Position numbers and translations under genes: made by a program
Part shown: piece by piece, positions 45,626-54,842 of the stretch
Position numbering within the stretch: position 1 is the first letter of the stretch
Layout of the letters: every line of letters starts with the position of its first letter
Origin: an uncultured Psychroflexus sp.
Lineage (GTDB): Bacteria > Bacteroidota > Bacteroidia > Flavobacteriales > Flavobacteriaceae
Length of the DNA stretch: 64,000 nucleotides
NCBI GenBank assembly: GCA_913062845.1
Contig: CAJXVZ010000001.1
Span: 62,001-126,000 of the forward strand
Reading direction: 5' to 3'
Notes under the pieces: generated by a model
What the model was told of the DNA's origin: nothing
Database searches by the model: none
What the model saw: the letters and a program-made list of their open reading frames with translations, nothing else

Positions 45626-45847
45626 ACAAAAAAATGAATTACCCCAGGCAGAGCCATCGGTGTATCAAATAAGGGTACTCTTTTAAGATTTCGAGGCTGA
45701 ATGACGGGTTATTAAACCCAATATTCAGCTCTAAAAGCAGGTTTAATGAAACATACAACTTTGAAATCCTAGCTATACTCTGGAAGCGTCAGCATTCAAA
45801 GCTGAGTTTCATTAACAAATCTGCGATAGCATATTACCTAGATTTCA
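45626..45847. other. Non-coding gap with nested hairpin, decayed repeat-like sequence
   Basis: 222 bp between convergent genes with no plausible gene. At about 45691-45730 a nested hairpin is visible: GCTGAAT/ATTCAGC outer arms and GGGTT/AACCC inner arms. A GGCAGAGCC string occurs near 45645. Such palindromic intergenic strings resemble decayed REP-like elements, but no transposase is nearby. Confidence 0.45.
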
Positions 45848-46897
45848 TCAGTCCAATAACTGGTAATCCTGAGATTCGCCAAGTGTGGATTTCCTGGCAT
45901 TTATAACATTGCCCTCTTCATCTGTGAGAAATGCAACAAAATCAATTTGTGAGGCGTCTTCTACATTATCGGGAACATTAAGCGTGAAGGATCGCGTAAA
46001 TTCCAAACCTCTTTTGGTTGAATTACTATCAATCTCATCCCCGATTATATTAGTAAGCGTTTGTCTTAGTGTGTAGTCATGCACATATTCTTCAATTGGA
46101 TTCTCGCCATCGAAATAGGACGTGTAATTAACCTGTGGATAGACCAAACCATTTTCCAGAAGGTAAACGACCAGTTTCAAATTATCAAAGTCATTGGCAA
46201 ATAAAGCGTCGACATCAAGTGATATTTGATTCCCATCTAAAGCGGAATTCATCTTGAGTCCAAGTTTTGGATTTGCACCCTGTGTAAAAGCAATGGCTTG
46301 TCCGACATTATCGGGTTCCGGAAAATCCCATTGTGTGAGCCTGTTGATAAAACCTTTTGGATATCCAGGCGTATTAATAAGCTGTTCCAGCTCATCAGCA
46401 TCTTCATAAATGTAAGGATCCTGTAAACCTACCGGCGCTCTGTGAATAGCTACAAAAACTGCAGCATCGGTCTGTTCTTCCAAGAGTTTCATGGCATAAG
46501 ATACTCTTGGGCACCAACCACACCATGTCCCGGTATAATCTTCAATCAATACATTCTTTTTGAAATTGGTCTGTGAGCCATCGTGATACTCAACTTCTAC
46601 CACAGAAGATTCAAGGTTTTGATAAACAGCTCTTAATTGCACTATACCGATCTCTTGCTGAGTAAAAGATGGTGAAGACAATACTTCATTGTTTGCGTAT
46701 ATGATAGCATCATCTGTAATGTCTTCACCTCCTTCAGTTTTAACGCTTATCGTTAATTCTTGTCCTATAATTCTTGAATTTGCATTGAGTTGAATGAATA
46801 TGCCAGATATACCTTCTTCAGTAAAGTATTGTTCTGAACAGGATTGAACTCCAAAAACTAAAACCAGTGCAATAAATAAATGATAAGCTTTCTTCAT
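45848..46897 (-). CDS. Omp28-related lipoprotein with thioredoxin-like domain
   Basis: A 349-residue predicted lipoprotein (signal peptide, lipobox Cys20 in VQSC). A beta-sandwich domain (about 30-110) is followed by a thioredoxin-like Omp28 domain whose active site is TGTWCGWCPRVSYAM (CxxC). YPKGFINRL supplies the cis-Pro loop, and AVFVAIHR lies between. The Omp28-related family is exposed at the outer membrane in Bacteroidota. It is followed upstream by two T9SS-sorted proteins (5-bp gap) in the same orientation, so the three likely act together. Confidence 0.87.
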   Translation of the reverse strand: MKKAYHLFIALVLVFGVQSCSEQYFTEEGISGIFIQLNANSRIIGQELTISVKTEGGEDITDDAIIYANNEVLSSPSFTQQEIGIVQLRAVYQNLESSVVEVEYHDGSQTNFKKNVLIEDYTGTWCGWCPRVSYAMKLLEEQTDAAVFVAIHRAPVGLQDPYIYEDADELEQLINTPGYPKGFINRLTQWDFPEPDNVGQAIAFTQGANPKLGLKMNSALDGNQISLDVDALFANDFDNLKLVVYLLENGLVYPQVNYTSYFDGENPIEEYVHDYTLRQTLTNIIGDEIDSNSTKRGLEFTRSFTLNVPDNVEDASQIDFVAFLTDEEGNVINARKSTLGESQDYQLLD

Positions 46898-46902
46898 TTA
46901 AA

Positions 46903-47631
46903 TTAGTTTTTTTGAATTCTTACTTGCGTTTTTCTTCCGGAATTGTCTTCAAATATAACGACATAATGACCAGTACTCAGATTGCTTAGATTATATCGGT
47001 GCTGACCAATATTTGCATTATAGCCTGAAATTTCTCTCGCATTTATATCATAAATTCTTAGAGACACTTTATTATCTGTATCAAAATTCAAGGATTCAGA
47101 GATTACTGTACTTTCTAAAGTTACACCAAGGTCTTTCAAACTAAAGCTTGAAGTACTGACATTCGGTGAGTACTGATAAGTAACAGTCAAATCACTACCA
47201 ACTTCGTTCCCGTTGTCATCCACTGTATAAAATCTCAATACGTATTCTATAGGATAGTTTGCACCATCACCGGGATTTGTATTGGAGAAATAGTCGTTTG
47301 GACCATTATCTGCACCCGGTGAAAGTGTAATTGGATTGTTTGGATAAGACTGACCTTCATTTATAGAAAAAAAGCATAAAGGCTGAACGCAAAGCTGACA
47401 GTTTGTTCCATCAGTATTGGTGAAGGAGACCACTTCTATCAGCACATTTATATCGTCTGTTGCTGATGTATTGCCAATAACATACTTCAGTTTTGCAGGT
47501 TCAAAATCATTTGTATCATAGGTATACAAACCACCATCCTGCAGGGGATTTCCTTGTAAGTCTGTAACTGACATTTGAGCAAATGAAATTCCAAATGATA
47601 AAAATAGTATTAGAAATAATTTAATGTTCAT
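46903..47631 (-). CDS. T9SS type A sorting domain protein
   Basis: Exported protein of 242 residues with signal peptide (about 1-18), a beta-rich body with a CxxC-like pair (NCQLCVQPLC), and a C-terminal T9SS type A sorting domain of about 75 residues. The sorting domain shows VSLRIYDINAREI, HRYNLSNLSTGHYVVIF and a Lys/Arg ending RKTQVRIQKN. The protein should cross the outer membrane through the gliding/T9SS apparatus. No enzymatic domain is recognised. It lies between the Omp28-like and thioredoxin-T9SS genes (gaps 5 and 9 bp). Confidence 0.85.
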   Translation of the reverse strand: MNIKLFLILFLSFGISFAQMSVTDLQGNPLQDGGLYTYDTNDFEPAKLKYVIGNTSATDDINVLIEVVSFTNTDGTNCQLCVQPLCFFSINEGQSYPNNPITLSPGADNGPNDYFSNTNPGDGANYPIEYVLRFYTVDDNGNEVGSDLTVTYQYSPNVSTSSFSLKDLGVTLESTVISESLNFDTDNKVSLRIYDINAREISGYNANIGQHRYNLSNLSTGHYVVIFEDNSGRKTQVRIQKN

Positions 47632-47640
47632 AAGATGTGT

Positions 47641-49098
47641 TTACTTTAAGATTAATTTTTCGGTTCGACTGATACCATTTATATCTACTTTAACCAGATA
47701 AACGCCGGCAGTTAAACCACTGAGGTTAAGTTCTTCAGAAATGTCTATATTCTTTTGTAAGACCTTTCTTCCATTAATATCATATAATTCTACGGAAAAA
47801 TTTTCATTAGCAGTAAAATTAACAATCCCGTTACTTGGGTTTGGGTACATGCTGAAATTATAATCATCGAATGAATTAACACTAAATGTCTCGTTGTACT
47901 TCATAGCAGATGCTAAATTAAGTTCAGAACCGAAATCACCAACGTTTCTTAAAAAGACTGAATTACCGTTTTCAAATATTTCAATTCCAGGATCTATAGT
48001 CGAGGCTAATCCCCAACCGTCCCCAAAAGAATCATAAAGATTTACTGTATAACAGGCGTCTACATCTGGAAGGGTTACACTATGAACTTTAGTAGTTTGT
48101 GCATCCGGGCCACCGCCTCCCCATTGGTCATCAGTACCTGGCTGGTATGGACCTCCCGAGGCAACAACATTACCGGATTCATCTTCAATATCCCAGCTAA
48201 TTTCACTTGGATAATTGTCTGTATAAACATGAACTTCTACAGCTTGCTGATTAACCTGACCTGCTAATGCGACCTCAAATCCACTTGAATTAGTCACAGA
48301 CTGAAATACAGCACTGTTATTAACAGACGTAAAATCTACTGAGTTTGCTGTTCCCTGAGCCAGAGTTACATTTTGAGTTACACTTAACTCTCCAAACAAG
48401 CCGGCATTACCACTTCCGGAATAAGAACCAGTATTTGAACCGGAGGTAATATCATAGTCGAAACTCGTAAGCGGATTATTACCATAATTTTTTACGCTGA
48501 ATGTAAGGTCTGCACTTAACCCATCCTCGCAAAGTTTCACATCGTCTACTTCTGCTCTTACATGGTTCGAAACGCCTTGTAAATTACCCGAACAGTTGGC
48601 ATTAATGTTTGCATTAATTCCGGTGTTTGATAGCTGCCCCATCTCGTATACAAATCCATCAGGACATATTCTGTAAACAGTTGGAAAATAACTAATCTGA
48701 TAGGCATTTGCTATACTGGCATCATCTATAATAGGAAATGGTGTAGAAGACACCCAATCCCCAACAGTTCCAGAGCCAATTCCATTGAGTTGATCAATAC
48801 CAGTAGAAGGATCACCTTCAACATAAAGTACAACGACTTCGTCTGAACCGTGCTCTCCATACGCATAATATATATCTTCAAGAGCTCCGGTTTGTTTATA
48901 ATTCCAGCACGGACCACACCATGTAGCCGAAATATTTAGAATAACGGTTTTACCTTGATTGAGATAGGCTTGAAGGTCGTGAGAGTTTCCGTTGATATCG
49001 GTTGCCGTGAAGTTTGGCGCAACCGAACCATCTGCAATTTGTGCATTTAAAGTTAAACTGACAATACTTAAAAGTGATAAGAGTAAAAATTTCTTCAT
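47641..49098 (-). CDS. Secreted thioredoxin-domain protein with T9SS type A sorting domain
   Basis: A 485-residue exported protein. I choose the ATG at 49098, which opens a standard signal peptide (KKFLLLSLLSIVSLTLNAQ); an earlier in-frame ATG adds 30 residues with poor signal shape. A TlpA-like thioredoxin domain (about 22-165) has NISATWCGPCWNYK (CxxC) and YFPTVYRICPDG (cis-Pro). A central beta-sandwich region follows, then a YDSFGDGW segment typical of T9SS cargo, then the sorting domain (FSMYPNPSNGIVNF ... GVYLVKVDINGISRTEKLILK). First gene of the minus-strand triplet. Confidence 0.88.
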   Translation of the reverse strand: MKKFLLLSLLSIVSLTLNAQIADGSVAPNFTATDINGNSHDLQAYLNQGKTVILNISATWCGPCWNYKQTGALEDIYYAYGEHGSDEVVVLYVEGDPSTGIDQLNGIGSGTVGDWVSSTPFPIIDDASIANAYQISYFPTVYRICPDGFVYEMGQLSNTGINANINANCSGNLQGVSNHVRAEVDDVKLCEDGLSADLTFSVKNYGNNPLTSFDYDITSGSNTGSYSGSGNAGLFGELSVTQNVTLAQGTANSVDFTSVNNSAVFQSVTNSSGFEVALAGQVNQQAVEVHVYTDNYPSEISWDIEDESGNVVASGGPYQPGTDDQWGGGGPDAQTTKVHSVTLPDVDACYTVNLYDSFGDGWGLASTIDPGIEIFENGNSVFLRNVGDFGSELNLASAMKYNETFSVNSFDDYNFSMYPNPSNGIVNFTANENFSVELYDINGRKVLQKNIDISEELNLSGLTAGVYLVKVDINGISRTEKLILK

Positions 49099-49173
49099 AA
49101 TTTTGAGTTTTGAATGAGATTTCAAACTTAACAAACTGAAACAAATAATTAACGTATAATTAATATAATTTTT

Positions 49174-49181
49174 TAGATTTG
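49174..49181 (+). promoter_or_regulatory. -7 box for the TlpA-like gene
   Basis: TAGATTTG matches TAnnTTTG, 24 bases before the ATG at 49206. Confidence 0.35.
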
Positions 49182-49205
49182 TTCCCAAAACCCTAAAATT
49201 TTTAC

Positions 49206-49682
49206 ATGAGAACTTTATTTATTGCCCTTTTTTTTCTGATTCAGACTGGTTTTGCACAAGAGACCTTACCTAATATAAATATTAAAGATTTAAAAAATAA
49301 AACCGTAAATGTAAGTTCAGACTTTACAGAAAAAGACAAAATCTACGTTTTTTCTTTTTGGGCAACTTGGTGCGTTCCGTGTATAAGAGAACTCGAGGCC
49401 ATTAAGGAGCATTATGCCGATTGGTCTGAAGAGCTAAATATGGAATTGATTGCCATATCTACCGATGACAGCAGAACCCAAAAGAGAGTAAGACCTTTGG
49501 TGAATGGTAAAAACTGGCCTTATAAGATTTTACTGGATGAAAATCAGGAATTGAAAAGAGCCCTTGCCATTGTGAATATTCCCTATACGGTTATAGTAAA
49601 AAACAAAGAAATAAAGCATATCGTAAACGGTTATAGCCAGGGTGCAGAAATGGAGTTGTACGAAACCCTGAAAGAACTCTAA
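49206..49682 (+). CDS. TlpA family thioredoxin-like protein
   Basis: A 158-residue periplasmic thiol-disulfide protein with signal peptide (about 1-16) and thioredoxin fold. The active site is FSFWATWCVPCIRE (CxxC), a redox helix follows, then AIVNIPYTVIVKNKE with the cis-Pro. It starts divergently from the T9SS thioredoxin and 9 bp before the DUF6029 gene. A role in disulfide reduction or exported-protein maturation is suggested by family and by the neighbouring Cys-containing exported proteins. Confidence 0.9.
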   Translation: MRTLFIALFFLIQTGFAQETLPNINIKDLKNKTVNVSSDFTEKDKIYVFSFWATWCVPCIRELEAIKEHYADWSEELNMELIAISTDDSRTQKRVRPLVNGKNWPYKILLDENQELKRALAIVNIPYTVIVKNKEIKHIVNGYSQGAEMELYETLKEL

Positions 49683-49691
49683 GCTGCATTT

Positions 49692-51389
49692 ATGACAAAA
49701 TATTTTTTCCTCGCATTACTAAGTTTTTGCTTTCTTTTAAATGCACAAGAAGATAAGGATTATGGCAGAATATATGGAGGTATTGAGTCCAATGCTCAAT
49801 ATTACCTTGATGATGTCGGCTTAAATTTTACCCAACCGGACGAACCTTTCAGGTCAAACAATTATCTTTTTTTAAATTATAATTTTAAAAAATTTACCGC
49901 CGGCTTTCAGCTGGAATCCTATGAACCTAATGCACTTTTGAACTACAATCCATTGTTCAACGGTACGGATCTGGGAACGTACTTTATTGATTACAAAAGT
50001 GAAAAAATACAGGTTACCGTCGGTCATTTTTACGAGCAATTTGGTTCAGGCATATTGTTAAGAGCCTGGGAAGACAGGGCTCTGGGTATAAATTCTGCGC
50101 TTAGAGGTACACGGGTAAAATACTCTCCTAATGATAATATAAACATCACTGCCCTTTATGCAAGACAACGCTCAGGTTTTCATGTTACCAAAGGAGACAT
50201 ATATGGTTTTGATACCGATTTCTTTTTAGGGGAATGGCTAAATCTTTACGAAAAGAGTCAGGATTTGAGTATTGGCTTAAGCTACGTTGGACGCTATGAA
50301 GCCGTTGATTTTGAAAACCATAACTTTGATGAGTTGACCAATGCCTATTCCTTCAGATTTGATTATATCAACAATTCATTTTATTTAAACGGTGAAGCCA
50401 CTTACAAAGAAGAGGATGGCATAGTTGATTCTCAGGGTAGATTAAGCAATGATTTTGTAGAACCTGGGCACGCCTTTCAATTGAATTTTGGATATTCCAG
50501 TTTAAATTACGGTGTGGATGTGACATTAAGGAGAGTACAAAATATGGGTTTTTTATCTGAAAGAGAACCAACAACCTATACTGATTTTCAGGGTGAATTG
50601 ACTTCAAGCCTGGATTTTTTGGATGGCATAATGAACTTTGTACCGGCTTTAACTAAGCAGCACCATTCTCAGCTATCAAACATATATGTATATCAGGCTT
50701 TTAATGGCGTATCATTCGTTGACCCTGAAATCATGAGAGCCGGTGAGACCGGTGGACAGATCGATTTCTTTTATTCCATACCAAAAGATACGGGTTTGGG
50801 TGGAAAGTACGGTACCAATATCTCTATTAATCTGGCTTCATGGTATAATCTACCGGGAAGATATACCTTTAGCCCTCCTAATTACAATGTTGATTTTTTT
50901 GGTATTGGCAATAAATTCTTTTCGGATTACAGTATCGAAATCACCAAGAAGCTAAGCGATGACTGGCATTTAGGAGCAACCTACATAGACCAATACAGTG
51001 ACCTTAGATTTCTTGACGGTCGTGATCCTGTTAATGCAGATATTGTGGTCGCTGATGCCACTTACAATATTACCGAAACCAAATCTGTTAGGCTTGAACT
51101 TGAAAAAATGTGGGCGACTGCTGACAGAAAGGACTGGGTTGGCGGTACACTGGAGTTTAATCCGAATGAAAATTTTTCAGTTTACGTTTGGGATATTTAT
51201 AATTACGGTAGTGATAAACCCGAAGAACAAGTGCATTATCTCAATTTTGGAGGTTCTTTCAGGAAAGGCAGATATCGTATTGCCCTCAATTATGGCCGAC
51301 AACGAGGCGGATTGGTTTGTGTTGGTGGTGTATGTAGATTTGTTCCCGAAAGTTCAGGTTTTACGCTTGCCTTCAATACGTCATTTTAG
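49692..51389 (+). CDS. DUF6029 family outer-membrane beta-barrel protein
   Basis: A 565-residue exported protein (signal peptide about 1-18). The body is a succession of short amphipathic strands rich in Tyr/Phe/Asn: NYLFLNYNFKKFTAGFQLESY, VTVGHFYEQFGSGILLRAWEDR, and a final strand FTLAFNTSF ending in Phe, the outer-membrane beta-signal. The RxGxxxLR-type start (GSGILLRAWEDRALG) matches the Bacteroidota family I know as DUF6029. A loop with two cysteines (LVCVGGVCRF) near the end could form a disulfide. Its partner is probably the TlpA-like gene 9 bp upstream. Function unknown. Confidence 0.78.
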   Translation: MTKYFFLALLSFCFLLNAQEDKDYGRIYGGIESNAQYYLDDVGLNFTQPDEPFRSNNYLFLNYNFKKFTAGFQLESYEPNALLNYNPLFNGTDLGTYFIDYKSEKIQVTVGHFYEQFGSGILLRAWEDRALGINSALRGTRVKYSPNDNINITALYARQRSGFHVTKGDIYGFDTDFFLGEWLNLYEKSQDLSIGLSYVGRYEAVDFENHNFDELTNAYSFRFDYINNSFYLNGEATYKEEDGIVDSQGRLSNDFVEPGHAFQLNFGYSSLNYGVDVTLRRVQNMGFLSEREPTTYTDFQGELTSSLDFLDGIMNFVPALTKQHHSQLSNIYVYQAFNGVSFVDPEIMRAGETGGQIDFFYSIPKDTGLGGKYGTNISINLASWYNLPGRYTFSPPNYNVDFFGIGNKFFSDYSIEITKKLSDDWHLGATYIDQYSDLRFLDGRDPVNADIVVADATYNITETKSVRLELEKMWATADRKDWVGGTLEFNPNENFSVYVWDIYNYGSDKPEEQVHYLNFGGSFRKGRYRIALNYGRQRGGLVCVGGVCRFVPESSGFTLAFNTSF

Positions 51390-52285
51390 TTTACATCTTT
51401 GTACTCATTGTAGAGGTACTTTATGATACCATCAGAAAGACCGATTTTTGGGACATGAATAGTTCTGGATTTACTGTATTTCATAGCAGTCAGATAGATT
51501 TCAGTTGCAGGGATGATAACATCGGCTCTGTCTTCATTCATACTCAGTTGCGCTATTCTTTCTTCATAAGTCAAAGACTGTAGCAATTGATAATAGGAGC
51601 TTAAATACAGAAATGAAAGTGGTTTGCCTAATTTCTTTGCACTGGCCTTAAATATGTGATTTATATTTCCTCCCGAACCTATCATTTCAATTTTAGACAT
51701 GCCTTTTGTATGTTCCTGAATCCATTCCCTGAATGTTTTCCAGTCTGATTCAGAAACCAAATTATTGAGCAGTCTTACTGTACCAAGATTAAAAGACCTA
51801 GAAGCGACAGTTTTTCCATCTTTATAAATAGTTATCTCTGTAGAACCACCACCAACGTCAACATAAATGTAGGTTTTTTCAGACTTTATAAGCTCATGCA
51901 GATCTGTTGCAGCTATTATGGCAGCTTCATCATTTCCATCTATGACCTCTATATCTATTCCCGTGTCTTCCTTGATTTCTTCGACTAAAGCCCTTGAATT
52001 TTTAGCATCTCTCATGGCTGATGTCGCACAGGCTCTAAACCTTTCAACCTTATGACAGTTCATTAATAGCTGAAATGCTTTTAAAGTTTGTTTCATTCTC
52101 GAGGTATTGTAATCTGAAATATACCCGTTTACAAAAACATCCTGACCCAGCCTGATTGGTACTCTAACCAATGATGTTTTTTTAAAGGTTACCGGTTTAT
52201 TTTCCGGTTCTGTTATTGTTGAAATAAGCAGCCTCACAGCATTTGAACCGATATCGATGGAAGCGTATTTTCTAATTTTAAGCAA
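51386..52285 (-). CDS. ppx: Ppx/GppA family phosphatase (exopolyphosphatase)
   Basis: A 299-residue actin-fold phosphatase cleaving terminal phosphate from polyphosphate or from pppGpp. Motifs are IDIGSNAVRLL (phosphate-1), CATSAMRDAKNS, YVDVGGGSTEITIYKDGK (phosphate-2) and IEMIGSGGNINHI. It is the short two-domain form with no HD extension, as usual in Bacteroidota. It starts 2 bp after the PPK1 stop, in one operon with the synthase, and overlaps the convergent DUF6029 gene end by 4 bp. Exopolyphosphatase activity is favoured by context. Confidence 0.9.
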   Translation of the reverse strand: MLKIRKYASIDIGSNAVRLLISTITEPENKPVTFKKTSLVRVPIRLGQDVFVNGYISDYNTSRMKQTLKAFQLLMNCHKVERFRACATSAMRDAKNSRALVEEIKEDTGIDIEVIDGNDEAAIIAATDLHELIKSEKTYIYVDVGGGSTEITIYKDGKTVASRSFNLGTVRLLNNLVSESDWKTFREWIQEHTKGMSKIEMIGSGGNINHIFKASAKKLGKPLSFLYLSSYYQLLQSLTYEERIAQLSMNEDRADVIIPATEIYLTAMKYSKSRTIHVPKIGLSDGIIKYLYNEYKDVN

Positions 52286-52287
52286 AA

Positions 52288-54351
52288 CTAATTATTTTCT
52301 AATTTTTGTTTATAATAATCATAAGTTTCAAATTGACTTCTGAATGGCTTATCATCATTTTTGACGTACTCATTTTTATCGTATGAGGCGTGGTCTCGGG
52401 CTTTGACATTATCCTTCCAGCAAATATTAAAACTTTCAATTAATTCAGATTTCAGGTCATTATCATAAATCGGGCAAGTAATTTCAACCCTGTTATCCAG
52501 GTTTCTTGTCATTAAATCAGCCGAAGAAATATAAACTTCTTCTTTCTTTTTTTTCTTAAAAATAAACAACCTGGGATGCTCTAAAAACTTATCGACAATA
52601 CTTATCGCTCTTATATTTTCACTCATTCCTTTAACACCCGGCACCAGACAACATATTCCTCTTATGATCAGTTTTATTTCAACGCCTGCCTGACTCGCCT
52701 GGTATAATTTTTCAGCCATATCAAAACTTGACATACTATTCATTTTAAGCATGATACCGCATGGCTTGTTCGCTTTTGCCAAAGCTATCTGTTCATCTAT
52801 CTTTTTGTAGAAAAAATCTCTGGTGTAATGTGGAGAGACGATAAGGTGCTTATACTTTTTGATCCTGTAATTGGCTTCAAAAAACTCAAAGACTTTTAAA
52901 ATGTCTTTTAGAATCTCATTGTTTGAGGTGAATAATGTATAGTCTGTGTAGATCTTGGCAGTATTCTCGTTGAAGTTACCAGTACTTATAAAGCCATATC
53001 TTTTAAGCTTTTTGCCTTCCAGACGCTCAATCACGCAGGATTTAGCATGGACTTTTAATCCAGTAACACCAAATATCAGTTTGATGCCTTCTCTCTTCAT
53101 TCGCTCAGAATACTTGATGTTGTTTTCTTCGTCAAATCTGGCCTGCAACTCTATTGACACTGTCACATCTTTACCGTTTTTTGCCGCATTGATGAGTGAA
53201 CTGGCTATATGTGATATCTCGGCAAGACGATAAATGGTAATCTTAATAGATTTTACATTGGGATCCAGAGCTGCCTCTCTCAAAAACTTAATGGTATAAG
53301 AAAAGGTCTGGTAAGGCGTATATTGGAGGTAGTCCTTTTCAGCAATTTTTTTCAACAAACTTCCCTGCAGACTCAAACCAGGTATTGGCAGAGGCTCTAT
53401 TTTCTCATAAAGTAAATGTTTTGCTCCTAAATCAGGAAACTTCATATAATCCCTGCGATTATGATACCTGCCGCCGGGAATTAAACTATCTGTGTTTTCT
53501 ATCTCCAATTTCAGCAGAAGAAAATCTAATGTATCCTGATCTATATTTTTATCATATACAAAACGAACAGGATCACCTATTAGCCTGTCTTTGACACTGT
53601 CCATCAATTGTTCCACATAACTTTTGTCCAGATCACCTTCCAAATCCAATTCAGCATCCCTTGTAATCTTGATCATATGTGTAGAAATACTGTCGTATTC
53701 AAAAATGTTGAATATAACCTCCAAATTGTACCTTATTAAATCATCAAGCATGATGATGTATTGTTTTCCATCAACACTTGGTAATACCACAAATCTATTG
53801 ATGCTATTGGGTATTTCGATCAGGGTGTACATAGGCTTGTTGCCATCACCGTCAACTCTATTGAGCTTTACTGCGAGATAAGCTGCAGTATCTTTTAGAT
53901 TTGGAACTTTGTCAAGGTCGTTGAGCATTATGGTCACGAGGGCAGGACTAACTTTATTTAAAAAAAAGTCTTTCACAAACTGCTCGTGCTCCGGGATTAT
54001 TTCTTTTTCATTAATAATATGAATGTTGTGCTCCCTAAGTTTTTCATGGATCTCGTTTAATATTTTCAGACTTTCTGTCTGCTGTGAGATGACTATGTTG
54101 GTGATCTCTTTTAGCAGTTTATTGACATTATAGCCTTTAATCACTTTATTTTTTCCACCCTCGCTCTGTGAAATTCTTTTATAGGTCGCATAACGCACCC
54201 TAAAGAATTCATCTAAATTATTTGAAAAAATTCCAAGGAACCTTAATCTTTCAATCAAAGGCACATTAGGGTCTGAAGCTTCCTGTAAAACTCTGGCGTT
54301 GAAATTCAACCAGCTTAATTCCCGGTTGTTATATTTATATTTGGTGGTCAT
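52288..54351 (-). CDS. ppk1: Polyphosphate kinase 1
   Basis: Makes polyphosphate reversibly from ATP, 687 residues from the ATG at 54351, which overlaps the stop of the SixA-like gene (TAATG). The N domain has NNRELSWLNFNARVLQEA and NNLDEFFRVRYA. The catalytic domains show PYQTFSYTIKFLREAALDPNVKSIKITIYR, and VTGLKVHAKSC with the phosphorylated histidine. RYGFISTGNFNENTAKIYTDYTLFT and VYISSADLMTRNLDNRVE are the second PLD-like half. A longer start at 54402 would place 17 residues inside the upstream gene and is less likely. Confidence 0.95.
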   Translation of the reverse strand: MTTKYKYNNRELSWLNFNARVLQEASDPNVPLIERLRFLGIFSNNLDEFFRVRYATYKRISQSEGGKNKVIKGYNVNKLLKEITNIVISQQTESLKILNEIHEKLREHNIHIINEKEIIPEHEQFVKDFFLNKVSPALVTIMLNDLDKVPNLKDTAAYLAVKLNRVDGDGNKPMYTLIEIPNSINRFVVLPSVDGKQYIIMLDDLIRYNLEVIFNIFEYDSISTHMIKITRDAELDLEGDLDKSYVEQLMDSVKDRLIGDPVRFVYDKNIDQDTLDFLLLKLEIENTDSLIPGGRYHNRRDYMKFPDLGAKHLLYEKIEPLPIPGLSLQGSLLKKIAEKDYLQYTPYQTFSYTIKFLREAALDPNVKSIKITIYRLAEISHIASSLINAAKNGKDVTVSIELQARFDEENNIKYSERMKREGIKLIFGVTGLKVHAKSCVIERLEGKKLKRYGFISTGNFNENTAKIYTDYTLFTSNNEILKDILKVFEFFEANYRIKKYKHLIVSPHYTRDFFYKKIDEQIALAKANKPCGIMLKMNSMSSFDMAEKLYQASQAGVEIKLIIRGICCLVPGVKGMSENIRAISIVDKFLEHPRLFIFKKKKKEEVYISSADLMTRNLDNRVEITCPIYDNDLKSELIESFNICWKDNVKARDHASYDKNEYVKNDDKPFRSQFETYDYYKQKLENN

Positions 54352-54839
54352 TATCTGAGATTTTTGGGAAATAAATGTAAGGCTGTTCTCGCTTTCCTGC
54401 AATCTTTCCAGGAGGAATTTTCAAAGCTTAATTTTACAAGTCCCGAAGTCGGTATATTGTCAAATTGCTTATCTCCAAATTCGTTTGCCAACATGGTAAA
54501 AGCCGGATTATGACCAAATATGACAATTTCACTATACTGATCATCCATACGTTGAACAATGTTTTTCAGAGCGCTTGGATTAAATGTATAGAGCTCTGGC
54601 AAAATTTCAAGTTTATACAAACTCAGGTTTAAATGTTCCAAAAAAAGTCTGCCCGTGGTCTTTGCTCTGTTTGCTGAACTGGAAAAAAAATAAGTATCTG
54701 CGCTTATATGTGGTTTTGCTTCATCGGCGATCAACTTAATATCGTTGTAAGCTCTTTTCTTAAGCGGTCTTTCGTGATCATCTACGTTGAATTCCCAGGA
54801 TGACTTTCCGTGCCTTATCAATGTTAATGTCTTACTCAT
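54351..54839 (-). CDS. SixA-like phosphohistidine phosphatase (histidine phosphatase family)
   Basis: A 162-residue histidine phosphatase with the RHG motif LIRHGKSSWE (R9, H10), second arginine in SSSANRAKTTG, Glu in ILPELYTF and the catalytic second His in IVIFGHNPAF. The short form without extra domains is the SixA group, which removes phosphate from protein histidines. It is translationally coupled to ppk1 (TAATG), whose enzyme works through a phosphohistidine; this neighbourhood is suggestive. It starts 3 bp after pdxH. Confidence 0.9.
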   Translation of the reverse strand: MSKTLTLIRHGKSSWEFNVDDHERPLKKRAYNDIKLIADEAKPHISADTYFFSSSANRAKTTGRLFLEHLNLSLYKLEILPELYTFNPSALKNIVQRMDDQYSEIVIFGHNPAFTMLANEFGDKQFDNIPTSGLVKLSFENSSWKDCRKARTALHLFPKNLR

Positions 54840-54842
54840 TAT

